Shown here in pieces: positions 1-9,009 of a stretch of 64,000 nt of DNA. A program made the translations under genes and the position numbers. Location of the stretch: contig JBOEFW010000007.1 of NCBI GenBank assembly GCA_050633105.1, forward strand, positions 1 to 64,000, in the 5' to 3' direction. The notes beneath the pieces are model-generated. The model was not told where the DNA came from and searched no databases. It worked only from the letters and a program-made list of their open reading frames with translations. Numbering within the stretch: the first letter of the stretch is position 1; every line of letters starts with the position of its first letter. The DNA comes from Aureispira sp050633105 (lineage in GTDB: Bacteria > Bacteroidota > Bacteroidia > Chitinophagales > Saprospiraceae).

Positions 1-158
1 ATTGTATTTTTATACAGCGTATTTTTAATGCTTTTGTAGGTAGAAAAAGCCTTGTATCCTTAGCTAAAACGGCGATTATTTAACAATTAAAAATGTAAAA
101 GGATGCGTTTGTAAATTAACAGAAACTTCTGTTACAGTGTACTAAGTCTCCCCTCTGC

Positions 159-860
159 TTAGAGCCATTCCTCAGCAATCGCCCTAGATAAATACCCCAA
201 TCCTATTGGCGTCCAAAACACAGGATATCCCAACTTTACAGCATTTATAAAGGAAAGCTCAGCACTTCCCATTGGAAACAATTCTAGGGTGATCAAACTA
301 CAGGGCACCACTAAGATAAAGGCCTCTAATAAGGTCAAAACATGCATGCCATCTGTTGTTTGGTGATAATGCCAGAGCGGCAAAAAATAACAAAGCGCCA
401 ACCCTAGCGCCATGCCCAACAACTCCCAAAGGCTCCAAGCAGCCAAGTTCGTATCGCCTACTAAAAGTCCTTCTAAATACAAAGCCTGAAAAATGGATCG
501 AGCCCCCCAATAGGTAAGCCAGCTTCCCACACACAAAAGCGCCATATAAAACAAGCCCCATCCCAAAGGCATTTCAAAAGCTTGATGCAAAGGCCACAAA
601 AAGACTAAAATTGTCAGAAAAATAATAGGATAAATACACTGCCAGTTGTGTTGTGTCCAAGCCAACCCTTCTTGTGGCACCATTTGACTCCATTCTAAGT
701 ACCACAACATCCAACACAACATAGCCACTAAAAAAGGAGCCAACCAAGATAACCAAGAAAAACGGGTGGTAACAGTAGCCATAAAGCAAGCAATTTGAAG
801 ACTAGGAAACCATTTTTGATTAAAATGGCTTTTATTAAAAGCCTCCAAATGGAAGCCCAA
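159..860 (-). CDS. Hypothetical polytopic membrane protein
   Basis: I do not recognise the family. The 233-residue product has about six hydrophobic stretches: near residues 35-55 (WLAPFLVAMLCWMLWYLEW), 73-90, 98-118, 143-165, 170-195 and 205-225. Charged residues are few, so it is probably an integral inner-membrane protein. It reads away from rbfA, with which it shares an upstream region of about 120 bases. The start is uncertain: the first Met gives an N-terminus with Lys, His and Asn, and an internal Met (MATVTTRF, about residue 27) just before the first membrane helix would also serve. No catalytic motif is visible. I am confident that it is a real coding region because of its length and hydrophobic pattern, but not of any function. 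Confidence 0.6.
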   Translation of the reverse strand: MGFHLEAFNKSHFNQKWFPSLQIACFMATVTTRFSWLSWLAPFLVAMLCWMLWYLEWSQMVPQEGLAWTQHNWQCIYPIIFLTILVFLWPLHQAFEMPLGWGLFYMALLCVGSWLTYWGARSIFQALYLEGLLVGDTNLAAWSLWELLGMALGLALCYFLPLWHYHQTTDGMHVLTLLEAFILVVPCSLITLELFPMGSAELSFINAVKLGYPVFWTPIGLGYLSRAIAEEWL

Positions 861-982
861 TTTAAGAGGACTTAGGAAATTATCCTTTTTCTAGTTTTTT
901 TAAGTTAATTTTGGAAATTATTTTTAGGAATTCATAAGTGAGCGCTTAAAAAGGTCGCTCTTTTAACAAATAGTTACATATT

Positions 983-1438
983 TTGGAACAAACAAAAAAA
1001 CAACGCCAAGTAGGCAATTTAATACAACAAGAGTTTAGCACAATTTTACAAACAGAAGGCTCGTTCCTTTATGGTAGTGAACCTTTAGTAACGGTCACCA
1101 ATGTGCGCATGAGCTCTGATTTAGGAATTGCTTACATTTATGTGAGTGTTTACAATGTCCCCTACAAACAAGAAGTTGTCAAAGAACTTTGGGAGAACTT
1201 ATCTTATCTTCGAGGACAATTGGGCAAACGCATTCGCAAACAAGTACGACGTATTCCAGTGATCAAATTCTTTATTGATGATACCTTGGATGAGGCAGAG
1301 CATATTGATAATCTCTTCTCTCGTATCAATTCTCAACAGAATACTAGCAATCGCTCCATGAAAGAAGCGATGGAAGCGCGCAAGAAATTTGCACAACAGC
1401 AACAAAATACCAATACGACTTCTGAGGAAGAAGAGTAA
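983..1438 (+). CDS. rbfA: Ribosome-binding factor A
   Basis: RbfA binds the 30S subunit and takes part in late 16S rRNA maturation and cold adaptation. The N-terminal part (RQVGNLIQQEFSTIL), the central VTNVRMSSDLGIAYIYVSV strand region and the LRGQLGKRIRKQVRRIPVIKF stretch followed by FIDDTLDEAEHIDNL fit the KH-like RbfA fold; the core is about 115 residues and the acidic, Gln-rich tail is extra. No ATG is available in frame: there is a stop at 971-973 and the first usable codon is TTG at 983, with ATT at 980 the only other option. It is followed after 25 bases by a LolC/E-type permease, an adjacency that I recall from other Bacteroidota. The identification is firm and the start moderately so. 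Confidence 0.9.
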   Translation: MEQTKKQRQVGNLIQQEFSTILQTEGSFLYGSEPLVTVTNVRMSSDLGIAYIYVSVYNVPYKQEVVKELWENLSYLRGQLGKRIRKQVRRIPVIKFFIDDTLDEAEHIDNLFSRINSQQNTSNRSMKEAMEARKKFAQQQQNTNTTSEEEE

Positions 1439-1463
1439 TTTTTAGAGCCGCCAACGTCTAGTA

Positions 1464-2711
1464 ATGAATCTACCATTTAAGTTTGCCCGCCGTTATATCT
1501 TTTCCAAGAAATCAACCAATGCCATTAATATCATTTCTGGCATTGCGGTTCTTGGAATTGCTATTGGCAGCATGGCTCTCATCATTATTCTATCCGTTTT
1601 TAATGGATTTGAGGGCTTTTTGAGTGGCTTAATTGGTAGTTTCAAACCCGATGTTAAAATTACAACAGCTAAAGGAAAAGTATTTGTTCCCAACGATAGT
1701 CTTATCTATCGTTTACAAGGCTTAGAAGGCGTACAAGCTGTTTCTAAAACCCTAGAGGAAATTGCCTTATTTGAGTATGAAGGAGTGCAGAACATTGGAC
1801 ACATCAAGGGAGTAGACCGTTCTTATCAAGAAGTAACAGCTATTGATACCTGCCTCAAAAGTGGTCAAAAATACCACATCTATGAAGAGGGCACACAAAC
1901 GCACTTTGCAGTAATTGGAGCCGCGTTAGAATACACCTTAGATATCAGTGTAGGACAAGTGTTTAACAAACCGATGATGGTCTATATGCCCAAGCGCACA
2001 GGCCGAATGTCAACCAGTCCTACCAAAAAACCGTTCAAAAAACGCCAAGTTTACCCAGCGGCTATTTATGCCATTCAACAATCTGAGTACGACAACTATG
2101 CCATCACCAATCTGCCTTTTGTACAAGATTTAACCTCCTACAAAAAAGGCGAAATCTCTGCCTTAGAATTACGTTTGGACTTGGATGTTAATGCCAATAC
2201 AACTTTGGCAGCCATCAAAGAACTATTGGGGCCTAACTTTGTTGTTAAGAATCGTTACCAGCAAGACGAAGCTTTGTACAACATTACCCAACTAGAAAAA
2301 TATGTCGCGTACCTCATTTTTGCCTTTACGTTAGTCTTGGTCGCTTTTAATATGGTGGGCGCTCTATGGATGTTGGTTTTGGATAAGAAAAAAGATATTG
2401 CTACCCTCAAATCAATGGGCGGCACCAATAAATTGATTCGTCAAATCTTTCTAGCAGAAGGTTTTTTATTGTCCTTCATTGGTTTGTTAGTAGGTTGTTT
2501 TGCTGCCGTTACCCTTTGTTTTTTACAACAAAAATATGGTTTTGTGCGTTTGAGCGGTTCTGGGGAATTCATCATTGATGCCTATCCTGTAGAAATGCGC
2601 TGGGGAGATTTTGTTTTGATTATCGGTACTGTGCTTGGTATAGGAACCGCCGCTGCTTGGATTCCTGCTCAACGAGCAGCCAAGATTGGACAAGTCATCC
2701 GCGAAGAGTAA
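1464..2711 (+). CDS. LolC/LolE-type ABC transporter permease
   Basis: This is a membrane permease of the FtsX/MacB superfamily, the type that with a LolD-like ATPase extracts lipoproteins from the inner membrane. The N-terminal arm (FKFARRYIFSKKS) is followed by one helix at about residues 21-47, then a periplasmic MacB-type domain to about residue 270, and three C-terminal helices near 280-303, 325-350 and 383-405. The cytoplasmic coupling segment DKKKDIATLKSMGG between helices two and three is typical of the family. Length (415 residues) is normal. It follows rbfA closely, and an ABC exporter follows it, but that exporter carries its own ATPase and is not an obvious partner. Whether the substrate is lipoproteins is inferred from family resemblance only. 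Confidence 0.85.
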   Translation: MNLPFKFARRYIFSKKSTNAINIISGIAVLGIAIGSMALIIILSVFNGFEGFLSGLIGSFKPDVKITTAKGKVFVPNDSLIYRLQGLEGVQAVSKTLEEIALFEYEGVQNIGHIKGVDRSYQEVTAIDTCLKSGQKYHIYEEGTQTHFAVIGAALEYTLDISVGQVFNKPMMVYMPKRTGRMSTSPTKKPFKKRQVYPAAIYAIQQSEYDNYAITNLPFVQDLTSYKKGEISALELRLDLDVNANTTLAAIKELLGPNFVVKNRYQQDEALYNITQLEKYVAYLIFAFTLVLVAFNMVGALWMLVLDKKKDIATLKSMGGTNKLIRQIFLAEGFLLSFIGLLVGCFAAVTLCFLQQKYGFVRLSGSGEFIIDAYPVEMRWGDFVLIIGTVLGIGTAAAWIPAQRAAKIGQVIREE

Positions 2712-2795
2712 TAACAGGAGTAGGGATGTATTACTTGCAGGAAACCAAAGTCATTGCATCCCCCCTACTACTTAATCTTAACAACAACAACCATT

Positions 2796-4535
2796 ATGAG
2801 TGAGAGAAAAAATGTCAGTTTACGCTGGGCATTGGCAACCATTGTATGGCCTCGCCGAAAAACAATTGCCCTTGGCTTAGTCCTTATTGTTATTAGTCGT
2901 TTAGCGAGTTTAGTATTGCCTTGGGCAAGCAAGTTTCTCATTGATACGGTCATTGTAGCTAAAGACATCAAGGCCTTACAATGGATCTTGCTGTGTGTTG
3001 TAGCAGCGGTTACGGTACAAGCCATTACTTCTTTTTTGCTCACCAGAATACTGAGTATAGAAGCCCAGCATCTTATTGCTAAATTTAGAGTCCGTGTACA
3101 AAAGAAAGTCCTCTCCCTTCCTATTCGTTTTTTTGACAACACAAAATCAGGAGCGCTCGTCTCTCGAATCATGCGGGATGTAGAAGGCGTTAGAAACTTA
3201 GTTGGTACAGGTTTAGTTCAATTGGTCGGCGGCAGTTTTACGGCCGTGGTTTCTTTCTTTTTATTATTAAAAATCAATGCAACCATGACGGCTTTTGTCC
3301 TACTTCCTGTAGGCGTCTTTGCCTTCATTGCCCTCAAAGCCTTTGCCTATATTCGTCCTATTTTTAGAGTGCGAGGCAAGATCAGTGCAGCAGTCACTGG
3401 CCGCTTAGTCGAAACGCTCAATGGCGTTCGTGTGATTAAAGGATTTAATGCCGAAGAGCAAGAAAATAAGATCTTTGAAGAAGGCGTAGAAGAGTTGTAT
3501 GAGAACATTAAAAAAAGTATGACCTCCACTGCCTTGGTCACCAGTTCCTCTACTTTTTTATTAGGATTAGCCAGTGCAGGTATTATGGGCATGGGGGGTT
3601 ATTTGATGATTCAGGGAAGTATGACGTTTGGAGATTTCTTATCCTTTACCTTATACTTAGGCTTAATGATTTCGCCCATTGTACAAATGAGCAATATTGG
3701 CAGCCAAATGACAGAGGCTTTAGCAGGCTTGGATCGCACCGAAGAGATCATGCAAATGGCCGAAGAAGATGACCCAACAGTACGTACCTTAGCCACTCCT
3801 CAAATCAAAGGAGATATTGTTTTTGATAACGTACATTTTGCCTATGAAGAGGAAAAAGAAGTTTTGCATGGAGTTAGTTTTGAAGCTCCTGCTGGATCCG
3901 TTACCGCTTTGGTGGGTTCCTCAGGATCAGGCAAATCTACCATTGCCAGTTTAGCCGCGTCGTTTTTGATGCCTCAAGATGGAAGGGTTAGCATTGATGG
4001 CAAAGATTTGTCTAAGGTCAATTTGCGCAGTTATCGCCAACATTTAGGCGTTGTTTTACAAGATGATTTCTTGTTTGAGGGAACGATTCGAGAGAATATT
4101 CTATTTCCTAGACCCAATGCCAGTGAAGAAGAGCTGTTAGCGGCGGTTAAGAATGCTTATGTCAATGAATTTACTGATCGTTTTGACGATGGATTAGAAA
4201 CCGTCATTGGAGAACGAGGCGTCAAATTATCAGGTGGACAAAAGCAACGTATTTCCATTGCGCGTGCCCTTTTAGCCGATCCTCAAATTATCATACTAGA
4301 CGAAGCTACTTCTAACTTAGATACCCAAAGTGAAGTCCTGATTCAGAAAAGTTTGGATCTTTTAATGAAAAATAGAACTACTTTTGTGATTGCGCATCGT
4401 TTGAGCACTATTCGCCAAGCCAATCAGATTTTAGTGGTAGAACAAGGCCATATTGTAGAACGAGGGACACATGCTTCTTTGATTGAGAAACAAGGCCGTT
4501 ATTATGAATTGTATACCTACCAAAGTCGCATTTAA
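2796..4535 (+). CDS. MsbA-like ABC exporter (fused membrane and ATPase domains)
   Basis: A half-size ABC exporter expected to work as a homodimer that flips or exports a hydrophobic substrate such as lipid or lipid A. The first ~320 residues carry six membrane helices (for example LGLVLIVISRLASLVLPW and the VVSFFLLLKI region). The ATPase domain has a Walker A motif GSSGSGKST near residue 373, signature LSGGQKQ near 478, Walker B IIILDEAT near 500 and H-loop FVIAHR near 534, all intact. The frame is open upstream to a TTG at 2754, but I chose the ATG at 2796 (MSERKNVSLRW) because the intervening Thr- and Tyr-rich residues are not typical of the family. It sits in the same run as rbfA and the permease. 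The substrate cannot be told from sequence. Confidence 0.9.
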   Translation: MSERKNVSLRWALATIVWPRRKTIALGLVLIVISRLASLVLPWASKFLIDTVIVAKDIKALQWILLCVVAAVTVQAITSFLLTRILSIEAQHLIAKFRVRVQKKVLSLPIRFFDNTKSGALVSRIMRDVEGVRNLVGTGLVQLVGGSFTAVVSFFLLLKINATMTAFVLLPVGVFAFIALKAFAYIRPIFRVRGKISAAVTGRLVETLNGVRVIKGFNAEEQENKIFEEGVEELYENIKKSMTSTALVTSSSTFLLGLASAGIMGMGGYLMIQGSMTFGDFLSFTLYLGLMISPIVQMSNIGSQMTEALAGLDRTEEIMQMAEEDDPTVRTLATPQIKGDIVFDNVHFAYEEEKEVLHGVSFEAPAGSVTALVGSSGSGKSTIASLAASFLMPQDGRVSIDGKDLSKVNLRSYRQHLGVVLQDDFLFEGTIRENILFPRPNASEEELLAAVKNAYVNEFTDRFDDGLETVIGERGVKLSGGQKQRISIARALLADPQIIILDEATSNLDTQSEVLIQKSLDLLMKNRTTFVIAHRLSTIRQANQILVVEQGHIVERGTHASLIEKQGRYYELYTYQSRI

Positions 4536-4558
4536 TACAACAGCCAACTTTTTATACA

Positions 4559-5719
4559 ATGGACGTTAACGAAAAAATCAAACAACTTTTCTATTCTAAT
4601 AAGTATGAAAATCGAACATTAGCTTTTGAACTGGCTATGAGCCAAGGCTGCTATGAGTCTATTATAAAGGAACTCTACGAAGCGTGGATGGTTTATCCTT
4701 TTTTTCAGAAAATGCAAGAATACTGGGACATGGGTCTAGGTGAAATGCAAGAAGAAGAAAGAGACGAACCTTTTATCGTACCAGAAGGCATCGAGTTAAC
4801 CAAGTTTTATTTAGAAGAGCTTTGTTATGATTACTTTCATCAACGAATTAATTTGGAGGCGCGTTATATGCCTCAATTAGAAACCTTTCCGCTTCCCGTA
4901 TTGCACTGTACGTTTGTTCAGGAACTCAATTTGGCTTGGAATAACCTTAAGGTGCTTCCTGAAGAAATTGGGCAATTATTTAAGTTAAAAATTCTGGATT
5001 TATCCCACAACTATGAGCTTCGTGATTTGCCAGAAAGCATGAGTCAACTTGTCTATTTAGAAGAGCTATCTTTAACAGGTGCACAAGCGGCCTTTGCCAA
5101 ACGTACCTACCAACACGAGGACGCTGATCAAGATGTTTATACCAATAAAATCCCTGCTTCTTTTAGAGCACTCACGAACATGAGAAAGTTAGAATTGGGG
5201 GATGTTATTTTAGAAGGTTTTCCAGATTGGATCAAGGAATGGACACAGTTAGAAGAGATTCATACCTACAGTGGTTGGGGCAGCTACCCTTTTCTACACT
5301 TGCCCAATAGTCTGATGCAATGCACTCAACTCAAAACATTAAATATCGGTTCTTATACGACCATTATTCCTGAGAGCATCCACCAATTGACACAGTTAGA
5401 ACATTTAAGTGTCCAGCCTGCTCTTCAGATTCCAAGTAGCATTCGGCAATTAAAAAACTTAGTGAGTTTAGATTTAAGCTATACCGCTTCTGATTATCCC
5501 ATCCATTTAGAAGGGTATTCTGAGAAATGGGATTTATACAATCAAGGTGTTCCAGAAGGTATTTCTCGCCTAAAAATATATGGTTGGGAATGGCTCAAGG
5601 AAATGACTTGGTTAAAGCAATTTACCTATATAGATATAGAACCTTATGCCTTTACCAAATTAGAAGAAAAGGAATTACAAGAAGCCTTACCAAATTGTAG
5701 TTTTGTTTTTGAAGAATAA
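4559..5719 (+). CDS. Leucine-rich repeat protein
   Basis: A cytoplasmic-looking LRR protein of 386 residues without a signal peptide. An N-terminal helical cap (IKQLFYSNKYENRTLAFELA) is followed by a linker and then LRR units from about residue 115, such as LNLAWNNLKVLPEEIGQL and ILDLSHNYELRDLPESM, plus more divergent units to about residue 350. The spacing LPxxIxxLxxLxxLxL is that of short bacterial LRRs, which make protein-binding solenoids. The N-terminal cap resembles that of the LRR gene at the end of the window and of the decayed LRR gene after feoB. It starts 23 bases after the ABC exporter and 31 bases before the PhzF gene, so it is probably co-transcribed. The partner is unknown. Confidence 0.85.
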   Translation: MDVNEKIKQLFYSNKYENRTLAFELAMSQGCYESIIKELYEAWMVYPFFQKMQEYWDMGLGEMQEEERDEPFIVPEGIELTKFYLEELCYDYFHQRINLEARYMPQLETFPLPVLHCTFVQELNLAWNNLKVLPEEIGQLFKLKILDLSHNYELRDLPESMSQLVYLEELSLTGAQAAFAKRTYQHEDADQDVYTNKIPASFRALTNMRKLELGDVILEGFPDWIKEWTQLEEIHTYSGWGSYPFLHLPNSLMQCTQLKTLNIGSYTTIIPESIHQLTQLEHLSVQPALQIPSSIRQLKNLVSLDLSYTASDYPIHLEGYSEKWDLYNQGVPEGISRLKIYGWEWLKEMTWLKQFTYIDIEPYAFTKLEEKELQEALPNCSFVFEE

Positions 5720-5750
5720 TCATCTTTTCACCTCTTTTCAATTACTAATC

Positions 5751-6668
5751 ATGAACACCATCCCTTATTATCTAGTTGATGTTTTCACAAACACCAAATA
5801 CAACGGCAATCAATTGGCTGTTTTTGTTGATTATGAGAACCAAGTGTCTGATCAAGAGATGTTGCAAATTGCCAAAGAATTGCGCCTAGCAGAAATCACT
5901 TTTGTCAAGAAAAACATAGACCATACACGGTTTGAGGTAAGAATCTTTACCCAAGAACAAGAAGTCCCTTTTGCAGGACACCCCTGCTTAGGTACCGCTT
6001 TTGTTATTAATAAATACTTATTACCTCAACCACAAGAACAATTAATTTTAGACTTAGCACATGCCAACATTCCCATCCAAGTCAGCGACTGTCAAAATTT
6101 AGAACAAGCCTTCTTCACCTTGCAAACAGCTGCTCCTACTTTTCATGGCACCCATGATCCGAGTGCCATTGCAGAGGTATTAGCACTCCCTGTAGAAGCC
6201 ATAGATACCACATGGCCAATTGAAGAGATCAGTACAGGGTTGCCCTATATTATTGTTCCACTCAAAGACCTAAAAAGCATCAATCAATTACAGCTTCAAG
6301 CCCCCGCAGTTATTGCCTTCTTACAACAACACAAACGCTACAAGACCAATAGTCCCACAGGCATTAGCAGCGCTTTCTTTTTTATTACCCAAGAAACTCA
6401 CAATCCTCAGAATGGCTTTCACGCACGAATGTTTTCTGTGGAGGATCAACAACTCCATGAAGATGCAGCAACAGGCAGTGCCAATAGCTGTTTTTTAGCT
6501 TATCTTCTCAAACATCACACCTCTCCTATTACAACGGTCGTAGAACAAGGATTTCAAATGAAACGGGATGCCTATATTCACTTAAAAGGCCAACGAGAAG
6601 GGGAAACGTATCAACTCTCTATTGGTGGACAGGTCGTTGCTATTGGACAAGGACAATGGCACCTTTAA
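5751..6668 (+). CDS. PhzF family isomerase/epimerase-like protein
   Basis: A member of the PhzF (diaminopimelate epimerase-like) family; characterised members isomerise small carboxylic substrates, but most are of unknown function. Visible marks are YYLVDVFTNTKYNGNQLAVF at the N-terminus, LRLAEITFV with the conserved catalytic-type Glu, VPFAGHPCLGTAFV, and EDAATGSANSCFLAYL in the second half, the two glycine-rich elements that line the active site. The 305-residue length from the ATG at 5751 is normal. The open frame extends to 5703 and overlaps the LRR gene, but those residues are hydrophobic and atypical, so I rejected that start. A shared terminator lies just downstream. No nearby phenazine genes exist, so a phenazine role is not implied. 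Confidence 0.88.
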   Translation: MNTIPYYLVDVFTNTKYNGNQLAVFVDYENQVSDQEMLQIAKELRLAEITFVKKNIDHTRFEVRIFTQEQEVPFAGHPCLGTAFVINKYLLPQPQEQLILDLAHANIPIQVSDCQNLEQAFFTLQTAAPTFHGTHDPSAIAEVLALPVEAIDTTWPIEEISTGLPYIIVPLKDLKSINQLQLQAPAVIAFLQQHKRYKTNSPTGISSAFFFITQETHNPQNGFHARMFSVEDQQLHEDAATGSANSCFLAYLLKHHTSPITTVVEQGFQMKRDAYIHLKGQREGETYQLSIGGQVVAIGQGQWHL

Positions 6669-6671
6669 TGT

Positions 6672-6715
6672 AAAGGCCCCTTAGGAGGATTAGACCTTCT
6701 AAGGGGGCTTTGTTT
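6672..6715. terminator. Bidirectional intrinsic terminator
   Basis: A 17-bp stem with a few wobble pairs, AAAGGCCCCTTAGGAGG at 6672-6688 pairing with CCTTCTAAGGGGGCTTT at about 6695-6711 around a six-base loop. It lies between the converging PhzF and flavoprotein genes, with short T/A runs on both sides, so it can serve both. Confidence 0.75.
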
Positions 6716-7595
6716 AGGCCAGCAATTGGCGATTCAAGGTCGCCCCTGCTTTCGTACCTTCTGCCACCGCTACAGATACCGCCCTAAAATAGGTCGCACA
6801 ATCCCCTGCTGCTAATATCCCTGCTACCGTTGTTTGTTGAAAAACATCTACCTCTAAATGCCCTGCCTCTGTTAAGGTACAACCCAACTTTTCTGGTAAG
6901 GAGCAATGCTGTTCTGATACAGGTCGATAGTACAAAGCCTCTACTCCACAAGATTCACCATTTTCAAAAGTGATGGCTTCCAATTGCCCTTCTTGATGTA
7001 CAAGTGCGTGAATAGGCGCTTCAAAAACACGCACAGTAGGTGGCAATTGTGCCAAATCAAATTGAGCAATACCATTGGTATAAATCGTTAAATCTGTACT
7101 CCAATGGCCTATCAACCGAGCCACGTCTATCACCCGTTCATCATTCATCAAAATTCCTGTAGGAACGCCTCTTACCTCATAACCATGACAATAAGGACAG
7201 TGAATGACTGATTTGCCCCAGCATTCCTTCAAGCCTTCAATCGCAGGTAATAGATCACGCAATCCTGTTGTAAAAAGCAACTTCTTAGCCTTGTAAACCA
7301 ACCCTGTTTCTATTTCAATTTCAAACGCACCATCTGCTCCCCTAGCAGCAACGGCTAGGCCTTGGACTAATTCTACAGTCGGGTATGCCAAGACCTGCAC
7401 TCGAGCAGCTTGGGCAATCGCAGCGGGTGCTTGCCCATCTTGTGTAATAAAATTATGAGAATGCGGCGCAAAACGATTACAAGCCTTATTAGTATCAATA
7501 ACCAATACTTGGCGCATAGAACGCCCCAAAGTCATCGCAGCAGAAAGCCCAGCATAACTGCCCCCTATAATAATAACATCAAATACAGATTCCAT
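6714..7595 (-). CDS. Thioredoxin reductase-like NAD(P)/FAD-dependent oxidoreductase
   Basis: A flavoprotein of the thioredoxin-reductase fold. The N-terminal Rossmann motif VIIIGGSYAGLSAA (residues 8-20) binds FAD, a redox pair CPYC lies at residues 133-136, and GILAAGDCATYF near residue 260 is the second FAD contact. The NADPH-binding glycine motif of classical TrxB (GGGDSA) is replaced by GILMNDERVIDVAR, so the electron donor and partner may differ from those of true thioredoxin reductase. Many Bacteroidota carry such 290-residue relatives annotated only as oxidoreductase. It reads away from a perfect 43-bp palindrome in its upstream region, a plausible operator. Start at the first Met fits the family. 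Confidence 0.85.
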   Translation of the reverse strand: MESVFDVIIIGGSYAGLSAAMTLGRSMRQVLVIDTNKACNRFAPHSHNFITQDGQAPAAIAQAARVQVLAYPTVELVQGLAVAARGADGAFEIEIETGLVYKAKKLLFTTGLRDLLPAIEGLKECWGKSVIHCPYCHGYEVRGVPTGILMNDERVIDVARLIGHWSTDLTIYTNGIAQFDLAQLPPTVRVFEAPIHALVHQEGQLEAITFENGESCGVEALYYRPVSEQHCSLPEKLGCTLTEAGHLEVDVFQQTTVAGILAAGDCATYFRAVSVAVAEGTKAGATLNRQLLA

Positions 7596-7724
7596 TGGAT
7601 AAATTAGTTGTTAAGAAAAGCAACTCTTCCATCTTTATGCCCTTCTTAAAGTAAATAAATACTACAGCCAGCACTTTCTAGCGCAACGCTAATAGCTCAT
7701 TACATAGTCTTACAAAGGTAGTTT

Positions 7725-7767
7725 ATTTCTTTCCTTAATGCAACTAAGTTGCATTAAGGAAAGAAAT
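7725..7767. repeat. Perfect 43-bp palindrome, probable operator or cruciform
   Basis: Two 21-base arms (7725-7745 and 7747-7767) match perfectly around the single base 7746; the core reads ATGCAACTAAGTTGCAT. It lies between the divergent flavoprotein gene and the gene at 7863, about 130 bases from the former and 95 from the latter. There is no T run beside it, so it is not a typical terminator. The core dyad looks like a site for a homodimeric regulator, but which one is unknown. Confidence 0.7.
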
Positions 7768-7862
7768 CTTTTCTTCTCCTTTTCAGCAAAGTGCATTTTT
7801 TTGTTATAAAATTATAACAAATTCGTATCTTATCCTGCATTCACTGCACCAATCCAATAACT

Positions 7863-8984
7863 ATGAAAATAACAGTTAAAAATCCACGCTTACTAGGCAA
7901 GATGGCACTCTCTGCCTATCATACCAAACTCAAAGCAAGCTTTGTAGAATTAGAAGCCGCCCAAGAAAAAGGAGCAGAGACCACGCCTTACTTTTTTCGA
8001 TCAGAACATAGCTTTCAAGATGGCAAAATAGGCCCTTTGCTCGTCATAGGAATGAACAATGCTTGGAAAGAGCATATTAAAGCTGAAAAATGGGCTAAAT
8101 CGCCTGAGAATAAAAAAACGGCTATAGGTCATTTACGATCAGAAGATCTACAATTAAGCCTAGTCTTAGAACAAGGAAGCATCACCAATAACAACTTTCA
8201 AAAGGCCATTAAGAACAGTACTGTCCTTAAGAAATATACTTGGACACTCGTTGAAAAATTAGAAGACCAAGAAGATGTATTGGAAGAGGATAAGAACGAA
8301 GATAATAGTATAGAAACAGCTCTAAAGCAACTCTTAGATAGCTTTCAAAAAAGAGAAAAAATCTTTAAAACTCTTTCTGCCGCCATCAAAAAAACAACAG
8401 GTAAAGAGCAACGCCAATATCTATTGAAACGTAGAAAAGTTCTCAAACGTCTTAAGGTAAATACAAGGGAATGGACAGAGCTTTCGCAAGAGGCCAATGC
8501 TACCCTTCAAGCTACTCCAATCTATCAAGATAATCTACAACAATACCAACAATGGACGGCCTTGTTTGCTAAAATGGAAGCCGCAAAAACACAAGAAAGT
8601 GCTGATCCTGAAAGCTTGGAACTGGAAGAAGAACAATTGTATGCCAAGACTCTGAATGATGTCCAGAATTTTAATAGCTCCTTGAAGGGGGTCAAAGAGG
8701 TAGACACGATTGAAGAAGCCGTCGCTAAACTGGGAAAACACATCCAACAATGGGAATCCATGACCAATCAAGGGCAAAAAGGAAAATTAGCGGCTAACTT
8801 TCAAGTCCTCCAAGAACAATCGGCTACTATCCAAGAAGGTTGGAATATTCTAAAACCAATTCTATCTCAATGGCATGACTACAAGGAGCAGATTGAAGCT
8901 TTACAAGACAAAGGTGAAACGCCTTCAGAGGCCTTAATTAACAATTTTCTAAACAGCAACGAGCGCCTACAGACTGCTCTGTAG
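7863..8984 (+). CDS. Hypothetical helical protein, first gene of a pair
   Basis: I do not recognise this 373-residue protein. Its first ~140 residues look globular (YFFRSEHSFQDGKIGPLLVIGM, then TAIGHLRSEDLQLSLVLEQGS), followed by an acidic linker (EDQEDVLEEDKNEDNS) and a charged region of long helices to the end, rich in Lys, Glu and Gln (coiled-coil-like). No signal peptide or membrane segment is seen, so it is probably cytoplasmic unless exported by a signal-less route. It begins just after the 43-bp palindrome and ends 25 bases before the next gene, which is also long-helical, so the two are probably one transcript. The general organisation, a small N-terminal domain plus helical stalk, suggests a structural or delivery role, but that is a guess. 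Confidence 0.7.
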   Translation: MKITVKNPRLLGKMALSAYHTKLKASFVELEAAQEKGAETTPYFFRSEHSFQDGKIGPLLVIGMNNAWKEHIKAEKWAKSPENKKTAIGHLRSEDLQLSLVLEQGSITNNNFQKAIKNSTVLKKYTWTLVEKLEDQEDVLEEDKNEDNSIETALKQLLDSFQKREKIFKTLSAAIKKTTGKEQRQYLLKRRKVLKRLKVNTREWTELSQEANATLQATPIYQDNLQQYQQWTALFAKMEAAKTQESADPESLELEEEQLYAKTLNDVQNFNSSLKGVKEVDTIEEAVAKLGKHIQQWESMTNQGQKGKLAANFQVLQEQSATIQEGWNILKPILSQWHDYKEQIEALQDKGETPSEALINNFLNSNERLQTAL

Positions 8985-9009
8985 TAGCCTTTTTATAAAA
9001 AAAAATGAC

